From the NCBI RefSeq assembly GCF_016899775.1, contig NZ_JACJJE010000015.1, forward strand, positions 1 through 64,000: a DNA stretch of 64,000 nt, given 5' to 3'. The notes beneath the pieces were generated by a model. The model saw nothing but the letters and a program-made list of their open reading frames with translations, did no database searches and was not told the origin of the DNA. The position numbers were made by a program, and so were the translations under genes. Shown piece by piece: positions 42,845-51,717 of the stretch. The first letter of the stretch is position 1. Each line of letters begins with the position of its first letter. This DNA comes from Pseudoflavonifractor capillosus. Lineage in GTDB: Bacteria; Bacillota; Clostridia; Oscillospirales; Oscillospiraceae.

Positions 42845-44764
42845 ATGATCGACATTTCAGTTTCCAACCTGGTGAAGGAGTTTGAGGTTGGACATAAAAT
42901 TTTAGACGGACTTACCTTCCAGGTGGACACTGGGGAGCGGGTGGGTCTGCTGGGCCCCAACGGCTGCGGCAAGACCACCCTGCTCCGCATTCTCACGGGG
43001 GTCATGGACTATGACGAGGGGGATGTGGTCATTGCGCCGGGCAAGCGCATGGGCCTCATCTCCCAGATCCCCGTCTACCCGGCGGGGTACACCGTGGAGG
43101 ACGTGCTGGCCACCGCCTTTGAGCCCCTGCGGGAGATGGAGCGGGAGATGGCCGCCCTGGCGGAGCAGATGGGGGAGGGGACCGACCCCGCCCTCCTGGC
43201 CCGGTACGACAAGCTCACCGCCGCCTTTGAGGCCGCCGGGGGCTATGAGACGGACACCAAGACCAACAAGGTGTGCAACGGCCTGACCATCCCCCAGAGC
43301 ATGAGGGAGCAGCTCTTCGACAAGCTCTCCGGCGGGGAGAAGACCCGGGTGAACCTGGCCCGGCTCATTCTGGAGGATACGGACATCCTCCTGCTGGACG
43401 AGCCCACCAACCACCTGGACCTGCGGGCCACCGAGTGGCTGGAGGAGTACCTGGACAAGTTCAAGGGGACGGTGCTCACCGTCTCCCACGACCGGTACTT
43501 CCTGGATAAGGTGGTAAACCGCATCGTGGAGATCCAGGGCGGAAAGGCGGAGTTCTACTCCGGCAATTACAGCTTCTACGTGGTGGAGAAGGAGCGCCGG
43601 TATGAGGAGAAGCTCCGCCAGTACGAGAAGGAGCAGGCCAAGATCGAACAGCTGGAGAAGGCCGCCGAGCAGATGCGCGTCTGGGCCTACTCCGGCATGG
43701 ACAAGACCTTCAAGCGGGTCAAGTCCATGGAGAAGCGCATCGAGCGCATGCGCACCACCGACCGCCCCACCAAGGAGCGGAAGATGGAGGTCCGCTTCGG
43801 GGAGCGGGAGTTCCGGGGGGACGAGGTGCTCACCATCAAGGGGCTGACCAAGTCCTTTGGAGACCGGACGCTGTTCTCCAACCTGGGTCTGGAAGTGGTG
43901 GGCGGCGAGCGCATTGCCCTGCTGGGGGACAACGGCAGCGGCAAGACCACCCTGCTGAAAATTCTCCTGGGGGAGGAGGAGCCGGACGCCGGAAAGGTCC
44001 GCATGGGGCCGACGGTAAAGGTGGGCTACCTGCCCCAGCACGTCCACTTTGACCACCCGGAGCGGAACCTGGTGGACACCCTCATTTACGAGCAGGACTG
44101 CACCGCCCAGACCGCCCGGAACCGGCTGGCGGCCTTCAAGTTCCGGGGGGAGGACGTGTTCAAGCCCGTGTCCGCCCTGTCCGGCGGAGAGCAGAGCCGC
44201 CTGCGGCTGTGCATGCTCATGGACGAGAAGATCAACCTCCTGATCTTGGACGAGCCCACCAACCACCTGGACATCCAGAGCCGGGAGTGGATTGAGGAGG
44301 CCGTGGAGGAGTACGAGGGCAATCTGCTCTTTGTCTCCCATGACCGCTATTTTATCGACCGCTTTGCCAGCCGCATCTGGATGCTGGAGGACGGGCACAT
44401 CACCGATTTCCGGGGAAATTATCAGGAGTACCAGGCGGCCCGGGCCCGGGGGGCGGCGGGCAAGTCCGCCTCCGACGTGCAGGTTTCTATGGAGAAGGCC
44501 CCGGAGCCCAAGGAGAAGAAGGAGAAGCCCAAGCGCCCCGGCGGCACCAAGAACCTGGAGAAAGAGGTGACCGCCGCCGAGCGGGCGGTGGCCAAGGCGG
44601 AGGAGCAGATGTACGACCTGGAGCAGCAGATCCAGGAGGCCGCCGCCGACTATTTAAAACTCCAGGAGCTGTATGAACAGCGGGAGGCCCTGGAGGAGGA
44701 AATTTTGAAGCTGTACGGCACCTGGGAGACCCTGTCCGCCCAGCTGGAGGAGGCCCGGGGCTGA
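42845..44764 (+). CDS. ABC-F family ATPase (ribosome-associated)
   Basis: 639 residues with two ABC domains and no membrane segment. Domain 1: GPNGCGKTTLL (res 38-48), LSGGEKTRVNLA, LLLDEPTNHLDL. Linker at about 240-320 with the helical VWAYSGMDKTFKRVKSMEKR segment, corresponding to the P-site tRNA interaction motif. Domain 2: GDNGSGKTTLLK, LSGGEQSRLRL, LILDEPTNHLDI. A lysine-rich stretch and a coiled coil follow at about 540-639. Members act on the ribosome in translation rescue or antibiotic protection; which subfamily (YdiF/Uup-like is my guess) is uncertain. Confidence 0.93.
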   Translation: MIDISVSNLVKEFEVGHKILDGLTFQVDTGERVGLLGPNGCGKTTLLRILTGVMDYDEGDVVIAPGKRMGLISQIPVYPAGYTVEDVLATAFEPLREMEREMAALAEQMGEGTDPALLARYDKLTAAFEAAGGYETDTKTNKVCNGLTIPQSMREQLFDKLSGGEKTRVNLARLILEDTDILLLDEPTNHLDLRATEWLEEYLDKFKGTVLTVSHDRYFLDKVVNRIVEIQGGKAEFYSGNYSFYVVEKERRYEEKLRQYEKEQAKIEQLEKAAEQMRVWAYSGMDKTFKRVKSMEKRIERMRTTDRPTKERKMEVRFGEREFRGDEVLTIKGLTKSFGDRTLFSNLGLEVVGGERIALLGDNGSGKTTLLKILLGEEEPDAGKVRMGPTVKVGYLPQHVHFDHPERNLVDTLIYEQDCTAQTARNRLAAFKFRGEDVFKPVSALSGGEQSRLRLCMLMDEKINLLILDEPTNHLDIQSREWIEEAVEEYEGNLLFVSHDRYFIDRFASRIWMLEDGHITDFRGNYQEYQAARARGAAGKSASDVQVSMEKAPEPKEKKEKPKRPGGTKNLEKEVTAAERAVAKAEEQMYDLEQQIQEAAADYLKLQELYEQREALEEEILKLYGTWETLSAQLEEARG

Positions 44765-44795
44765 ACAAGGCCCCAGGCCGCGGAGGGATGAGCCG

Positions 44796-45434
44796 ATGAA
44801 ATTACAGAGAAAACGTCCCTATGCCTATCGGGGCAAGCGCCGCATCACCTGGTGGAAGGCCCTGGCCGCCCTGGTGCTGGCCGGAATTTTGGCGTTTGCC
44901 GGGCTGTTCGGCGCGGTGATGTACGGCTCCTACGACCACATCCAGGACGACCCTCAGGTGATGGTCATTTTGGGCTGCCGGGTGATGCCGGAGGGACATC
45001 CCTCCATTCTGCTCCAGGACCGGCTGGATACCGCACTGGACTACTGGGTGGAACACCAGGACATCACCATCGTCACCTCCGGGGGCCAGGGGAGCAACGA
45101 ACCGGTCTCCGAGGCCCGGTGTATGGCCGACTATCTGATGGACGGCGGCGTGCCGGAGGACCAGATTCTCCTGGAGGACCAGTCCCACAACACGAAAGAG
45201 AATTTCCTTTACAGCAAAGAGCTGTTAGCGGATGAGGGGATCGACGTGGGGGAGACCGACGTGCTGGTGGTTTCCAACGGCTTCCACCTCACCCGGGCCC
45301 GGATGCTGGCGGAGCGGTTTGGATATGGGGAGGTCTCCACCCTGGCCGCCCCCACCTCACACATCCCGTCCAGGATTCAAATGTACATCCGGGAGCCGCT
45401 GGCCCTGGTCAAGTCCTTCTTCCTGGACCGATAG
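44796..45434 (+). CDS. DUF218/YdcF-family membrane protein
   Basis: 212 residues. A basic start and one TM helix at about 22-45, then the DUF218 domain: VMVILGCRVMPEGHPSILLQ, DRLDTALDYW, VTSGGQGSNEPVSEARCMA, EDQSHNTKENF and VSNGFHLTRARMLAERFG. The family (SanA, ElyC, YdcF) is linked to envelope integrity and vancomycin sensitivity in E. coli; enzyme activity is unproven. Starts 31 bases after the ABC-F stop with GGAGGG upstream. Confidence 0.88.
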   Translation: MKLQRKRPYAYRGKRRITWWKALAALVLAGILAFAGLFGAVMYGSYDHIQDDPQVMVILGCRVMPEGHPSILLQDRLDTALDYWVEHQDITIVTSGGQGSNEPVSEARCMADYLMDGGVPEDQILLEDQSHNTKENFLYSKELLADEGIDVGETDVLVVSNGFHLTRARMLAERFGYGEVSTLAAPTSHIPSRIQMYIREPLALVKSFFLDR

Positions 45435-45471
45435 GAGAACAGGACCAGGTTAAAGCGAACAGGAGAAAACG

Positions 45472-46167
45472 ATGGAACGCTATCATATACTGCCCATAAC
45501 AGAGTGTTACGGCGGGATGAAGCACCGCCTGTACCTGGTGGTGCTGTTTGGTCCGGAGGACGTGGTCCTGGTGGACTGCGGCTATCCCGGATGCTCCCCT
45601 GTTCTGGAGGGGGCGCTGGCTGAGGCTGGCATCCGGCCGGAGCAGCTGACCAAGCTGCTGCTGACCCACCAGGACGACGACCACATGGGGGCGGCCTTTG
45701 AGCTGGTCCAAAAATATCCCCAGATTCGGGTGGTCGCCTCCCGGACCGAGCGGCCCTATCTCACCGGAGAGAAGAAGAACCTGCGCCTGGCGCAGGCGGA
45801 ACAACTCCAGGAGCACCTCCCGGAGGAACAGAAGGCCTTTGGACTCCAGTTCTGCCAGCAGCTTCGGGCGGTCCGGCCGGTGAAGGTGGACCTGGAGGTG
45901 GAGGAGGGGGACTGGTTCCCATGGGCCGGCGGGTGCCGGGTCCTGGCCACACCGGGACACACCCCGGGGCACATCTCCCTCTATCTGGAGGAGGAGCAAG
46001 CGCTGATCACCGGGGACGCCGCCGTGGCGGAGGGGGGACGGCTGGAGCTGGCCAATCCCCAGTTCTGCCTGGATTTGGAGCAGGCGGAGCGCTCCCTGGA
46101 GCGGCTTCGGGGCATCCCCTGTGTCCGGTATATTTGCTACCACGGAGGCGTGCTGGAGAAGGGGTGA
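45472..46167 (+). CDS. Metallo-beta-lactamase-fold hydrolase
   Basis: 231 residues. Ligands are visible in LLTHQDDDHMGAAFEL (HxDDDH, a variant of HxHxDH with Asp at the second position), TPGHTPGHISLYL and LITGDAA; VDCGYPG starts the fold. Intact, unlike the frameshifted relative at 15306. The substrate cannot be told. AGGAG ribosome site; 37 bases after the DUF218 gene, so likely the same transcript. Repeat block 4 follows. Confidence 0.85.
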   Translation: MERYHILPITECYGGMKHRLYLVVLFGPEDVVLVDCGYPGCSPVLEGALAEAGIRPEQLTKLLLTHQDDDHMGAAFELVQKYPQIRVVASRTERPYLTGEKKNLRLAQAEQLQEHLPEEQKAFGLQFCQQLRAVRPVKVDLEVEEGDWFPWAGGCRVLATPGHTPGHISLYLEEEQALITGDAAVAEGGRLELANPQFCLDLEQAERSLERLRGIPCVRYICYHGGVLEKG

Positions 46168-46961
46168 CGTTCTCTTTCCGTTGGGGATTTCGCCGCTGCG
46201 GACGGCGGGCGGCCCAGTGTGCCGCCCCTACGCCGTTTTGCGGGTAGGCGGAACGGCGCATCCGGAAGGCCGTGTCCTACAAAAGGAGTCCCCTCCAGAG
46301 CGGGCGGGTGAGAACACCCGCCCCTACGGCGGATGTAGAAGCGTTTCTCTCCTTTCGTAGGGGCCGGACACTGGCCGGCCCGCTGAAGGGCTTTTGCCAT
46401 TCCGGCCCCTACTCTCATCCGCCTCGCATATGCTCGGCACCTTCTCCCTAGAAGGGAGAAGGCTTTCGGGCGGCTGATAGCCGCCCCTACAGCGGAAAAC
46501 GGACCAGAAGCGTTGGCTCGTCAAAGCTAGGCGCAGTTGCAGAACCGAACCATTTGAAATTTTCCACCCCAATAGGCCGCCGAAGGCGGCCCCCAACGCA
46601 AAGCCCAGCGAAGCGGGTTTGCGTTGGAGAGGAGGAGCGATGGAGTGAGCGAGCTTTGCCAAATCGGGCGAAGCGAGGGATACGGAATCCGCGACGACGA
46701 AGTGGCCCGGAAGGAATTGCGAAAAGCCACTCAAATTTTGCGCGCCGGAAATTTTTGCCCATCCCAAGGGGTAACCCCCGTAAATGGGGTCCAGGGGCGG
46801 CGAATATGAGCGCGAAGCGCTCATCCTGAGCCGCGCCCTGGTGCCTCTTTGGTTTCTTTCTGGGCATCCAGAAAGAAACTCGCCCCGCAGGGCGAAACCC
46901 CGCGCCTCCGCCCGCAGGCGGCGAAATCCCCCGCAAAGAATCAAAGGAAAGGAACAAGCCT
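46168..46961. repeat. Intergenic repeat block 4 (before prfA)
   Basis: 794 bases, no credible gene. Cassettes at about 46205-46231, 46300-46326, 46367-46392 and 46468-46490, a CTCATCC..CCTTCTCCCTAGAAGG miniature element at about 46411-46464, then composite copy C up to the prfA leader. The cassette cores (GGCCCAGTGTGCC, GGTGAGAACACC, GGACACTGGCC, GGCTGATAGCC) recur in blocks 1, 2 and 5. Confidence 0.85.
46492..46932 (-). repeat. Composite structured element, copy C (with insertion)
   Basis: 441 bases. On the minus strand it starts GGGGATTTCGCCGCC and ends TCTGGTCCGTTTTCCGC next to a cassette. Stems: GTTTCTTTCTGG/CCAGAAAGAAAC (46852-46879) and ATGAGCG/CGCTCAT (46806-46824). About 140 bases (roughly 46558-46697), with their own GGCCGCC/GGCGGCC and AACGCAAA/TTTGCGTT hairpins, interrupt the GGGCC hairpin region. 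Confidence 0.8.
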
Positions 46962-48026
46962 ATGCTGGACAAGCTGGCCGCCATTGAGGCCAAATACAGT
47001 CAAATCGAGGCCCGCCTGGCCGCTCCGGAGACCTATGACGACCCCGCCCAGGTGGCCAAGCTGAACAAGGAGCAGAACGAGCTCGCCCCGGTGGTGGAGA
47101 CCTACCGGCAGTACCTGCGGGCCCAGGAGCAGAAGGAGGAGTCCGAGGCTCTTCTCTCCGACCCGGAGATGAAGGAGCTGGCCCAGGAGGAGTTCCACCA
47201 GGCCAAGGCCGACCTGGAGCGGCTGGAACAGGAGCTGCAAATTTTGCTTCTCCCCAAGGACCCCAACGACGGGAAAAACGTCATCATGGAGATCAGGGCC
47301 GGGGTGGGGGGCGAGGAGGCCGCCCTGTTCGCCCACTCCCTATACCGCATGTACTCCATGTACGCCGAGGCCCGCCGGTGGAAGACTGAGATCAACAGCG
47401 TCAACGAGACGGAGCTGGGCGGCATGAAGGAGATCTCCTTTACCATCGAGGGAGACGGCGTGTACTCCCGCTTGAAGTTTGAGAGCGGGGTCCACCGGGT
47501 CCAGCGGGTGCCCGAGACCGAATCCGGCGGCCGGGTCCATACCTCCACCGCCACCGTGGCGGTGCTGCCCGAGATGGAGGAGGTGGACGTGCAGCTCAAC
47601 CCGGCGGACGTGGAGATGCAGGTGTTTCGCTCCTCTGGGGCGGGAGGCCAGCACGTGAACAAGACCTCCTCGGCGGTGCGCCTCATCCACAAGCCCACCG
47701 GCATGGTGGTGGAGTGTCAGCAGGAACGCAGCCAGTTCCAGAACCGGGACAAGGCCATGCGCATCCTGGCCTCACGGCTGTACGAAGCGGAGCAGGAGAA
47801 GATCGCCGGGGAGTTCACCGCCGAGCGGCGCAGCCAGGTGGGCACCGGAATGCGCAACGAGCGCATCCGCACCTACAACTTCCCCCAGGGCCGGGTGACG
47901 GACCACCGCATCGGCTTGACGCTGTACAAAATTGAGAGTATCATGGACGGCGGCCTGGACGAGGTCATCGACGCCCTGGTCACCGCCGACCAGGCGGAGC
48001 GGCTCAAGTCGGAACAAACCCAGTAA
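46962..48026 (+). CDS. prfA: Peptide chain release factor 1
   Basis: 354 residues. Codon-recognition region [19 protein letters not shown] with the PxT tripeptide of RF1, and the peptidyl-hydrolysis loop [18 protein letters not shown] (GGQ). RF1 reads UAA and UAG. N-terminal helical domain 1-105. ATG 46962 follows GGAAAGGAAC; copy C of the composite element ends only 30 bases upstream, so its transcript leader may include part of it. Confidence 0.97.
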   Translation: MLDKLAAIEAKYSQIEARLAAPETYDDPAQVAKLNKEQNELAPVVETYRQYLRAQEQKEESEALLSDPEMKELAQEEFHQAKADLERLEQELQILLLPKDPNDGKNVIMEIRAGVGGEEAALFAHSLYRMYSMYAEARRWKTEINSVNETELGGMKEISFTIEGDGVYSRLKFESGVHRVQRVPETESGGRVHTSTATVAVLPEMEEVDVQLNPADVEMQVFRSSGAGGQHVNKTSSAVRLIHKPTGMVVECQQERSQFQNRDKAMRILASRLYEAEQEKIAGEFTAERRSQVGTGMRNERIRTYNFPQGRVTDHRIGLTLYKIESIMDGGLDEVIDALVTADQAERLKSEQTQ

Positions 48027-48094
48027 GTCTGCATTGTTCCGGTCTGATTTGGACCAGTTTATAAGCAATCGTCAGACTATCGACACAGAAAAAC

Positions 48095-48124
48095 TGTCAA
48101 TTGTCCATTGTCAATTGTCAATTG
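48095..48124. repeat. Short TGTCAATTG tandem repeat
   Basis: Three copies of TGTCAATTG at 48095-48103, 48109-48117 and 48116-48124, the last two overlapping, in the prfA/48144 gap. AT-rich against the local background. Confidence 0.6.
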
Positions 48125-48143
48125 AAAGGATTGGAGCGAAATT

Positions 48144-48401
48144 ATGGACCTTTACATTCACTATACAGAACTGCCCCAGGGCAAGGAACTGGCCGACATC
48201 GTGGGCGAGCTCAACGAGGTGCTGGACGAGCACGGGGCCGTGTGTGGCGGCACCGCCGGGCGCATTGACCTGGACCTGGAGGACGAGCGCATCAACCCCA
48301 AGTACGCCCAGATCGCGGTGAAGAGCTACCTCCAGCGCTCGGGCTTTTCTAAGGAGACCGCCATCGAGATCGGCGGCATGGAGATCGGCATTTACGAGTG
48401 A
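48144..48401 (+). CDS. Small protein of unknown function
   Basis: 85 residues, acidic, soluble: LYIHYTELPQGKELADIVGE, DEHGAVCGGTAGRIDLDLED, ERINPKYAQIAVKSYLQRSG. A mixed alpha/beta fold is likely; I do not recognise the family. GGAGCGA ribosome site. Its stop is 11 bases before the HAD gene start, so it is probably co-expressed with that phosphatase. Confidence 0.7.
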   Translation: MDLYIHYTELPQGKELADIVGELNEVLDEHGAVCGGTAGRIDLDLEDERINPKYAQIAVKSYLQRSGFSKETAIEIGGMEIGIYE

Positions 48402-48412
48402 GGTTTTCTCCC

Positions 48413-49066
48413 ATGTATTCCTACGTGATTTTTGATCTGGACGGCACCTTGCTGAACACTATCGACGACTTGGCGGACACGGGGAACCACGTGTGTGCCC
48501 TTCACGGCTGGCCCACCCACTCCGTGGAGGAGTATAAGCACATGGTGGGCAACGGCATCCCCAAGCTGGTGGAGCGGTTTGCCCCGGCGGGGACAGACCA
48601 GCCCACCTTGGACCAGGCGTTTGGGGAGTTCATGGCCTGGTACGACCTCCACAAGGAGGACAAGACCGCCCCATACCCCGGCATGAAGGAGGCCGCCCTG
48701 CGGCTGAAGGAGGCGGGGGTGTCCATCGCGGTGCTGTCCAACAAGGCCGACGAGATGGCCGGGCCGGTGGTGGAACACTACTACCCCGGGGTGTTTCCCC
48801 TGGTGCAGGGGGCCCTCTCCGGCGTCCCCACCAAGCCGGACCCCACCCTCCTCTATAAGCTGATGGAGCGGATGGGGGCCAAACCGGAGCAGACCCTCTT
48901 TGTGGGGGACAGCAACGTGGACATCCGCACGGCCAAAAACGGGAATCTCACCAGCTGCGGCGTGCTGTGGGGCTTCCGCTCCCGGCAGGAGCTGGAGGCC
49001 GAGGGAGCCGACTATCTGGCCGAGACCCCGGCGGAGCTGATAAAGGTGGTGCTGGGAGATGGCTGA
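48413..49066 (+). CDS. HAD-family phosphatase, phosphoglycolate phosphatase-like (Gph)
   Basis: 217 residues. Motif I VIFDLDGTLLNTIDD, cap region 15-80, motif II VLSNKADEMAG, motif III lysine in TKPDPTLLYK and motif IV LFVGDSNVDIRTAKNG are complete, fitting Gph/PGP phosphatases. ATG 48413 is nine bases after GTGAGG; GTG 48398 overlaps the previous gene and this ribosome site. Its 3' end overlaps the GNAT-Sua5 gene by 8 bases. Confidence 0.9.
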   Translation: MYSYVIFDLDGTLLNTIDDLADTGNHVCALHGWPTHSVEEYKHMVGNGIPKLVERFAPAGTDQPTLDQAFGEFMAWYDLHKEDKTAPYPGMKEAALRLKEAGVSIAVLSNKADEMAGPVVEHYYPGVFPLVQGALSGVPTKPDPTLLYKLMERMGAKPEQTLFVGDSNVDIRTAKNGNLTSCGVLWGFRSRQELEAEGADYLAETPAELIKVVLGDG

Positions 49067-50606
49067 GAACATCTTGGAGACCGACCGCCTGGTGCTGCGG
49101 GAGATGACCGAGGGGGATTTTCCCGCCCTGTGCCGGATGCTCCAGGACGGGGAGGTCATGTACGCCTATGAGCACGCCTTCTCGGACCAGGAGGCCTGGG
49201 ACTGGCTCCGCCGCCAGCAGGAGCGCTACCGGACCGACGGCTTTGGGCTGTGGGCGGTGGTGGAGAAATGCTCCGGGGAGATGGTGGGCCAGTGCGGCCT
49301 CACCTGGCAGAAGCTGGGGGACGGAACGCGGGTGCCCGAGGTGGTCTACCTGCTGGAAAAGGCTGTCTGGCACAGGGGCTACGCCGCCGAGGCGGCCCGG
49401 GCCTGCCGGGACTATGCCATGGACCGCCTGGGCTTCGGGGAGGTGTACTCCATCATCCGGGACAACAACCTGGCCTCCCAAAAGGTGGCACGGCGCAATG
49501 GGATGAAAGAGCGGGGCTCCTTTGTGAAGCACTACTACGGGATGGACATGCCACACATCGTGTTCTCTGTCCGCCGGGAAGAGCGGCCCAGACTGGAGAC
49601 CCGGGACCTGACCGCAGGAGAGGCGGACCAGGCGGCCCAAATCCTCCGGGAGGGCGGTCTGGTGGGCATCCCCACCGAGACGGTGTACGGCCTGGGGGCC
49701 AACGGTTTGAACCCGGACGCGGTGGAGCGTATCTTTGAGGCCAAGGGCCGCCCCCAGGACAACCCGCTGATTCTGCACATCCCCTCGGCGGACCACCTGG
49801 AGCGGTACTGCCAGGAAATTCCGGACAGCGCCTACGCTTTGGCGGAGGCCTGCTGGCCGGGACCCCTCACCATGATTTTGCGGCGGAAGCCCATCGTCCC
49901 CGACGTGGTGACGGCGGGGCTGGACACGGTGGGTATGCGATGCCCCTCCCATCCGGTATGCCATGCCATTTTAGAGGCGGCGGACGTGCCGGTGGCGGCC
50001 CCCTCCGGGAACACCTCCGGACGGCCCAGCCCCACCACCGCCGCCCACATGTGGGAGGACATGGACGGGAAGATCGACGCCATCGTGGACGGCGGCCCCT
50101 GCACCGTGGGGGTGGAGTCCACCATCATCGACCTGACCTGTACGCCGCCCCGGCTCCTGCGGCCGGGGGGAATCACCCTGGAGCAGCTTCAGGCCGTCCT
50201 GGGGACGGTGGAGGTGGACCCGGCGGTGACCCGGCTCATGGGGGCGTGGGAGAAGCCCAAGGCCCCCGGCATGAAGTACCGCCACTACGCCCCCAAGGCC
50301 CCGGTGACGGTGGTAGCCGGGGAGCCGGCCCAGAGCGCCGCGTACATCCAGGCCCACGCCCAACCGGAGGACGGGATCATCTGCTTTGACGAGTTTGCGC
50401 CCCTCTTTGGGGCACACTATGTGGAGAAGCTGGGGCCCGCCGCCGACAAGGGGGAGCAGGCCCGGCACATCTTCGACGCCCTCCGGGCCTTCGACCACAC
50501 CCCGGTGAAGGCCATCTGGGCCCAGTGCCCGGACCCCTCCGGGCTGGGGCTGGCCATCGCCAACCGGCTCAATAAGGCGGCGGGGTTTCATATCGTGCGT
50601 GTTTGA
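49059..50606 (+). CDS. GNAT acetyltransferase fused to Sua5/TsaC threonylcarbamoyl-AMP synthase
   Basis: 515 residues in one uninterrupted frame. Residues 1-178 are a RimJ/RimL-type GNAT domain (ETDRLVLREMTEGDFPALCR, EVVYLLEKAVWHRGYAAEAA, VARRNGMKERGSFVKHYYG). Residues about 180-385 are the YrdC domain (GGLVGIPTETVYGLGANGLN, AKGRPQDNPLILHIPS, CWPGPLTMIL, VAAPSGNTSGRPSPTTAAH) and about 400-515 the Sua5 C-terminal domain, joined by PGMKYRHYAPKAPV. The Sua5 part makes threonylcarbamoyl-AMP for t6A; the acetyltransferase target is unknown. TsaB and TsaE are encoded 10-12 kb upstream. Confidence 0.92.
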   Translation: MAENILETDRLVLREMTEGDFPALCRMLQDGEVMYAYEHAFSDQEAWDWLRRQQERYRTDGFGLWAVVEKCSGEMVGQCGLTWQKLGDGTRVPEVVYLLEKAVWHRGYAAEAARACRDYAMDRLGFGEVYSIIRDNNLASQKVARRNGMKERGSFVKHYYGMDMPHIVFSVRREERPRLETRDLTAGEADQAAQILREGGLVGIPTETVYGLGANGLNPDAVERIFEAKGRPQDNPLILHIPSADHLERYCQEIPDSAYALAEACWPGPLTMILRRKPIVPDVVTAGLDTVGMRCPSHPVCHAILEAADVPVAAPSGNTSGRPSPTTAAHMWEDMDGKIDAIVDGGPCTVGVESTIIDLTCTPPRLLRPGGITLEQLQAVLGTVEVDPAVTRLMGAWEKPKAPGMKYRHYAPKAPVTVVAGEPAQSAAYIQAHAQPEDGIICFDEFAPLFGAHYVEKLGPAADKGEQARHIFDALRAFDHTPVKAIWAQCPDPSGLGLAIANRLNKAAGFHIVRV

Positions 50607-51259
50607 GTGCGGCCTTTTTTGTGTGTAGGGCGCGGCGACCTCGGCGCGCCGTTTTGCAGGGTTTCGCCCTGCGGGGCGAGGTACTTTCCCAGCGATGGGA
50701 AAGTACCCAAAGGATCGCCGGGGGACGCCGCAGAGGCGAACTTCGTTCGCCAATGACGGCTTACCCCCGGACCCCATTTACGGGGGACGCGTACCTGAAA
50801 GATGGAGAAGTATTTCCGGCGCGCAAAATCTGAGTGGCGGTCTAAATTCCCGCCGGGCCACTGGGCCCTGGGTTTGCAAAAATTATAGCGACTGCGATTT
50901 TATACCTGCGCCTGGCTTTGCTGAGCAGGTGATAGCTGGTGCTGGGCTGTAGGGCGCGGCCTCCTGGACGCGCCGCGTACATCTGCGGGCCGGCCAGTGT
51001 CCGGCCCCCTACGAAAGGAAGGACGGCTTCTCTACAAGCCGTAGGGGCGGGTGTCCTCACCCGCCCGCCAGGGTTCAGACACGTGGATGTAGGGGCGACC
51101 CTTGCGGTCGCCCGTGCCGGATACGGAATCAGGTATTGCTCCCCTTTGTAGGGGCGGCACACTGGACCGCCCGTCGTATCCCGCCGCCGCTGCGGAACCC
51201 GCCCCTCGCAATTTCAAAACAACCAACTTCAAATCCAAAAGAAATGAGTGTAGAATACT
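50607..51259. repeat. Intergenic repeat block 5 (before the DUF4180 gene)
   Basis: 653 bases without a credible gene. Cassettes at about 50625-50651, 50949-50975, 50986-51012, 51041-51068, 51089-51115 and 51147-51173, with composite copy D (50656-50948) between the first two. Cores GGTGTCCTCACC, GACCCTTGCGGTC and GGCCTCCTGGACGCGCC are identical to those in block 1. Confidence 0.85.
50656..50948 (+). repeat. Composite structured element, copy D
   Basis: 293 bases, same orientation as A. Stems: GCAGGG/CCCTGC (50656-50672), GTACTTTCCC/GGGAAAGTAC (50681-50706), GGCGAA-CTTCG-TTCGCC (50735-50751), CCCC-ATTTAC-GGGG near 50776-50790 and GGGCC-ACTG-GGCCC near 50856-50872. TGCGCCTGGCTTTG marks the conserved 3' part, followed by a GTAGGGCGC cassette. 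Confidence 0.8.
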
Positions 51260-51613
51260 ATGGTAAACATTGAGATCAAGGAAAACGTGGCCATTGTCCG
51301 GCCTGCCCGCCCCATCGCCGACAGCAAGGACGCCCTGGACGTGATTCACTCCGTCCGCTTCCAGACGGGTCGGAACAACATGCTCCTGGAGCGCAGTGCC
51401 TTTGTGCCCGAGATGTTCGACCTGTCCACCGGCGTGGTGACCCAGGTGCTCAAGGCTTTTGTGGACGAGAAGATGCGTCTGGCCATCGTGGGCGACCTGT
51501 ACGACTGCTACCAGTCCTCCATGCGGGACATCATCTTCACCTGCAATCGGAGCAACCAGGTGAGCTTCTGGGAGACCGAGGCCGAGGGCCTGGCCTGGCT
51601 GAACAAAAAGTAA
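51260..51613 (+). CDS. DUF4180 protein
   Basis: 117 residues. MLLERSAFVPEMFDLSTGVV, VLKAFVDEKMRLAIVGDLYD and SSMRDIIFTCNRSNQVSFWE match DUF4180, a small alpha/beta domain that occurs alone or next to regulators; the function is unknown and an STAS-like fold is suggested by the FDLSTG..AIVGD pattern (inference). The ribosome site is poor; a TAGAAT at 51251-51256 could be a -10. It stands between repeat block 5 and an XRE regulator. Confidence 0.8.
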   Translation: MVNIEIKENVAIVRPARPIADSKDALDVIHSVRFQTGRNNMLLERSAFVPEMFDLSTGVVTQVLKAFVDEKMRLAIVGDLYDCYQSSMRDIIFTCNRSNQVSFWETEAEGLAWLNKK

Positions 51614-51717
51614 GATTCCCGCAAACGCCTGAGCTCCAAGGGGCGCAACCTCACGTTGCACGGGAAGTGCTTTACAAGATACGTGGCTTCCCTTACCATG
51701 GAGATGAGGTGAGCAAG

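Noticed and set aside
42902-44398. 498-codon minus-strand frame
   Set aside because: Antisense shadow of the ABC-F gene, Leu/Gln/Val-rich with no domain.
46324-46993. Open frames inside repeat block 4
   Set aside because: They run through cassettes and composite copy C on either strand; similar frames appear in other copies only by shared repeat sequence.
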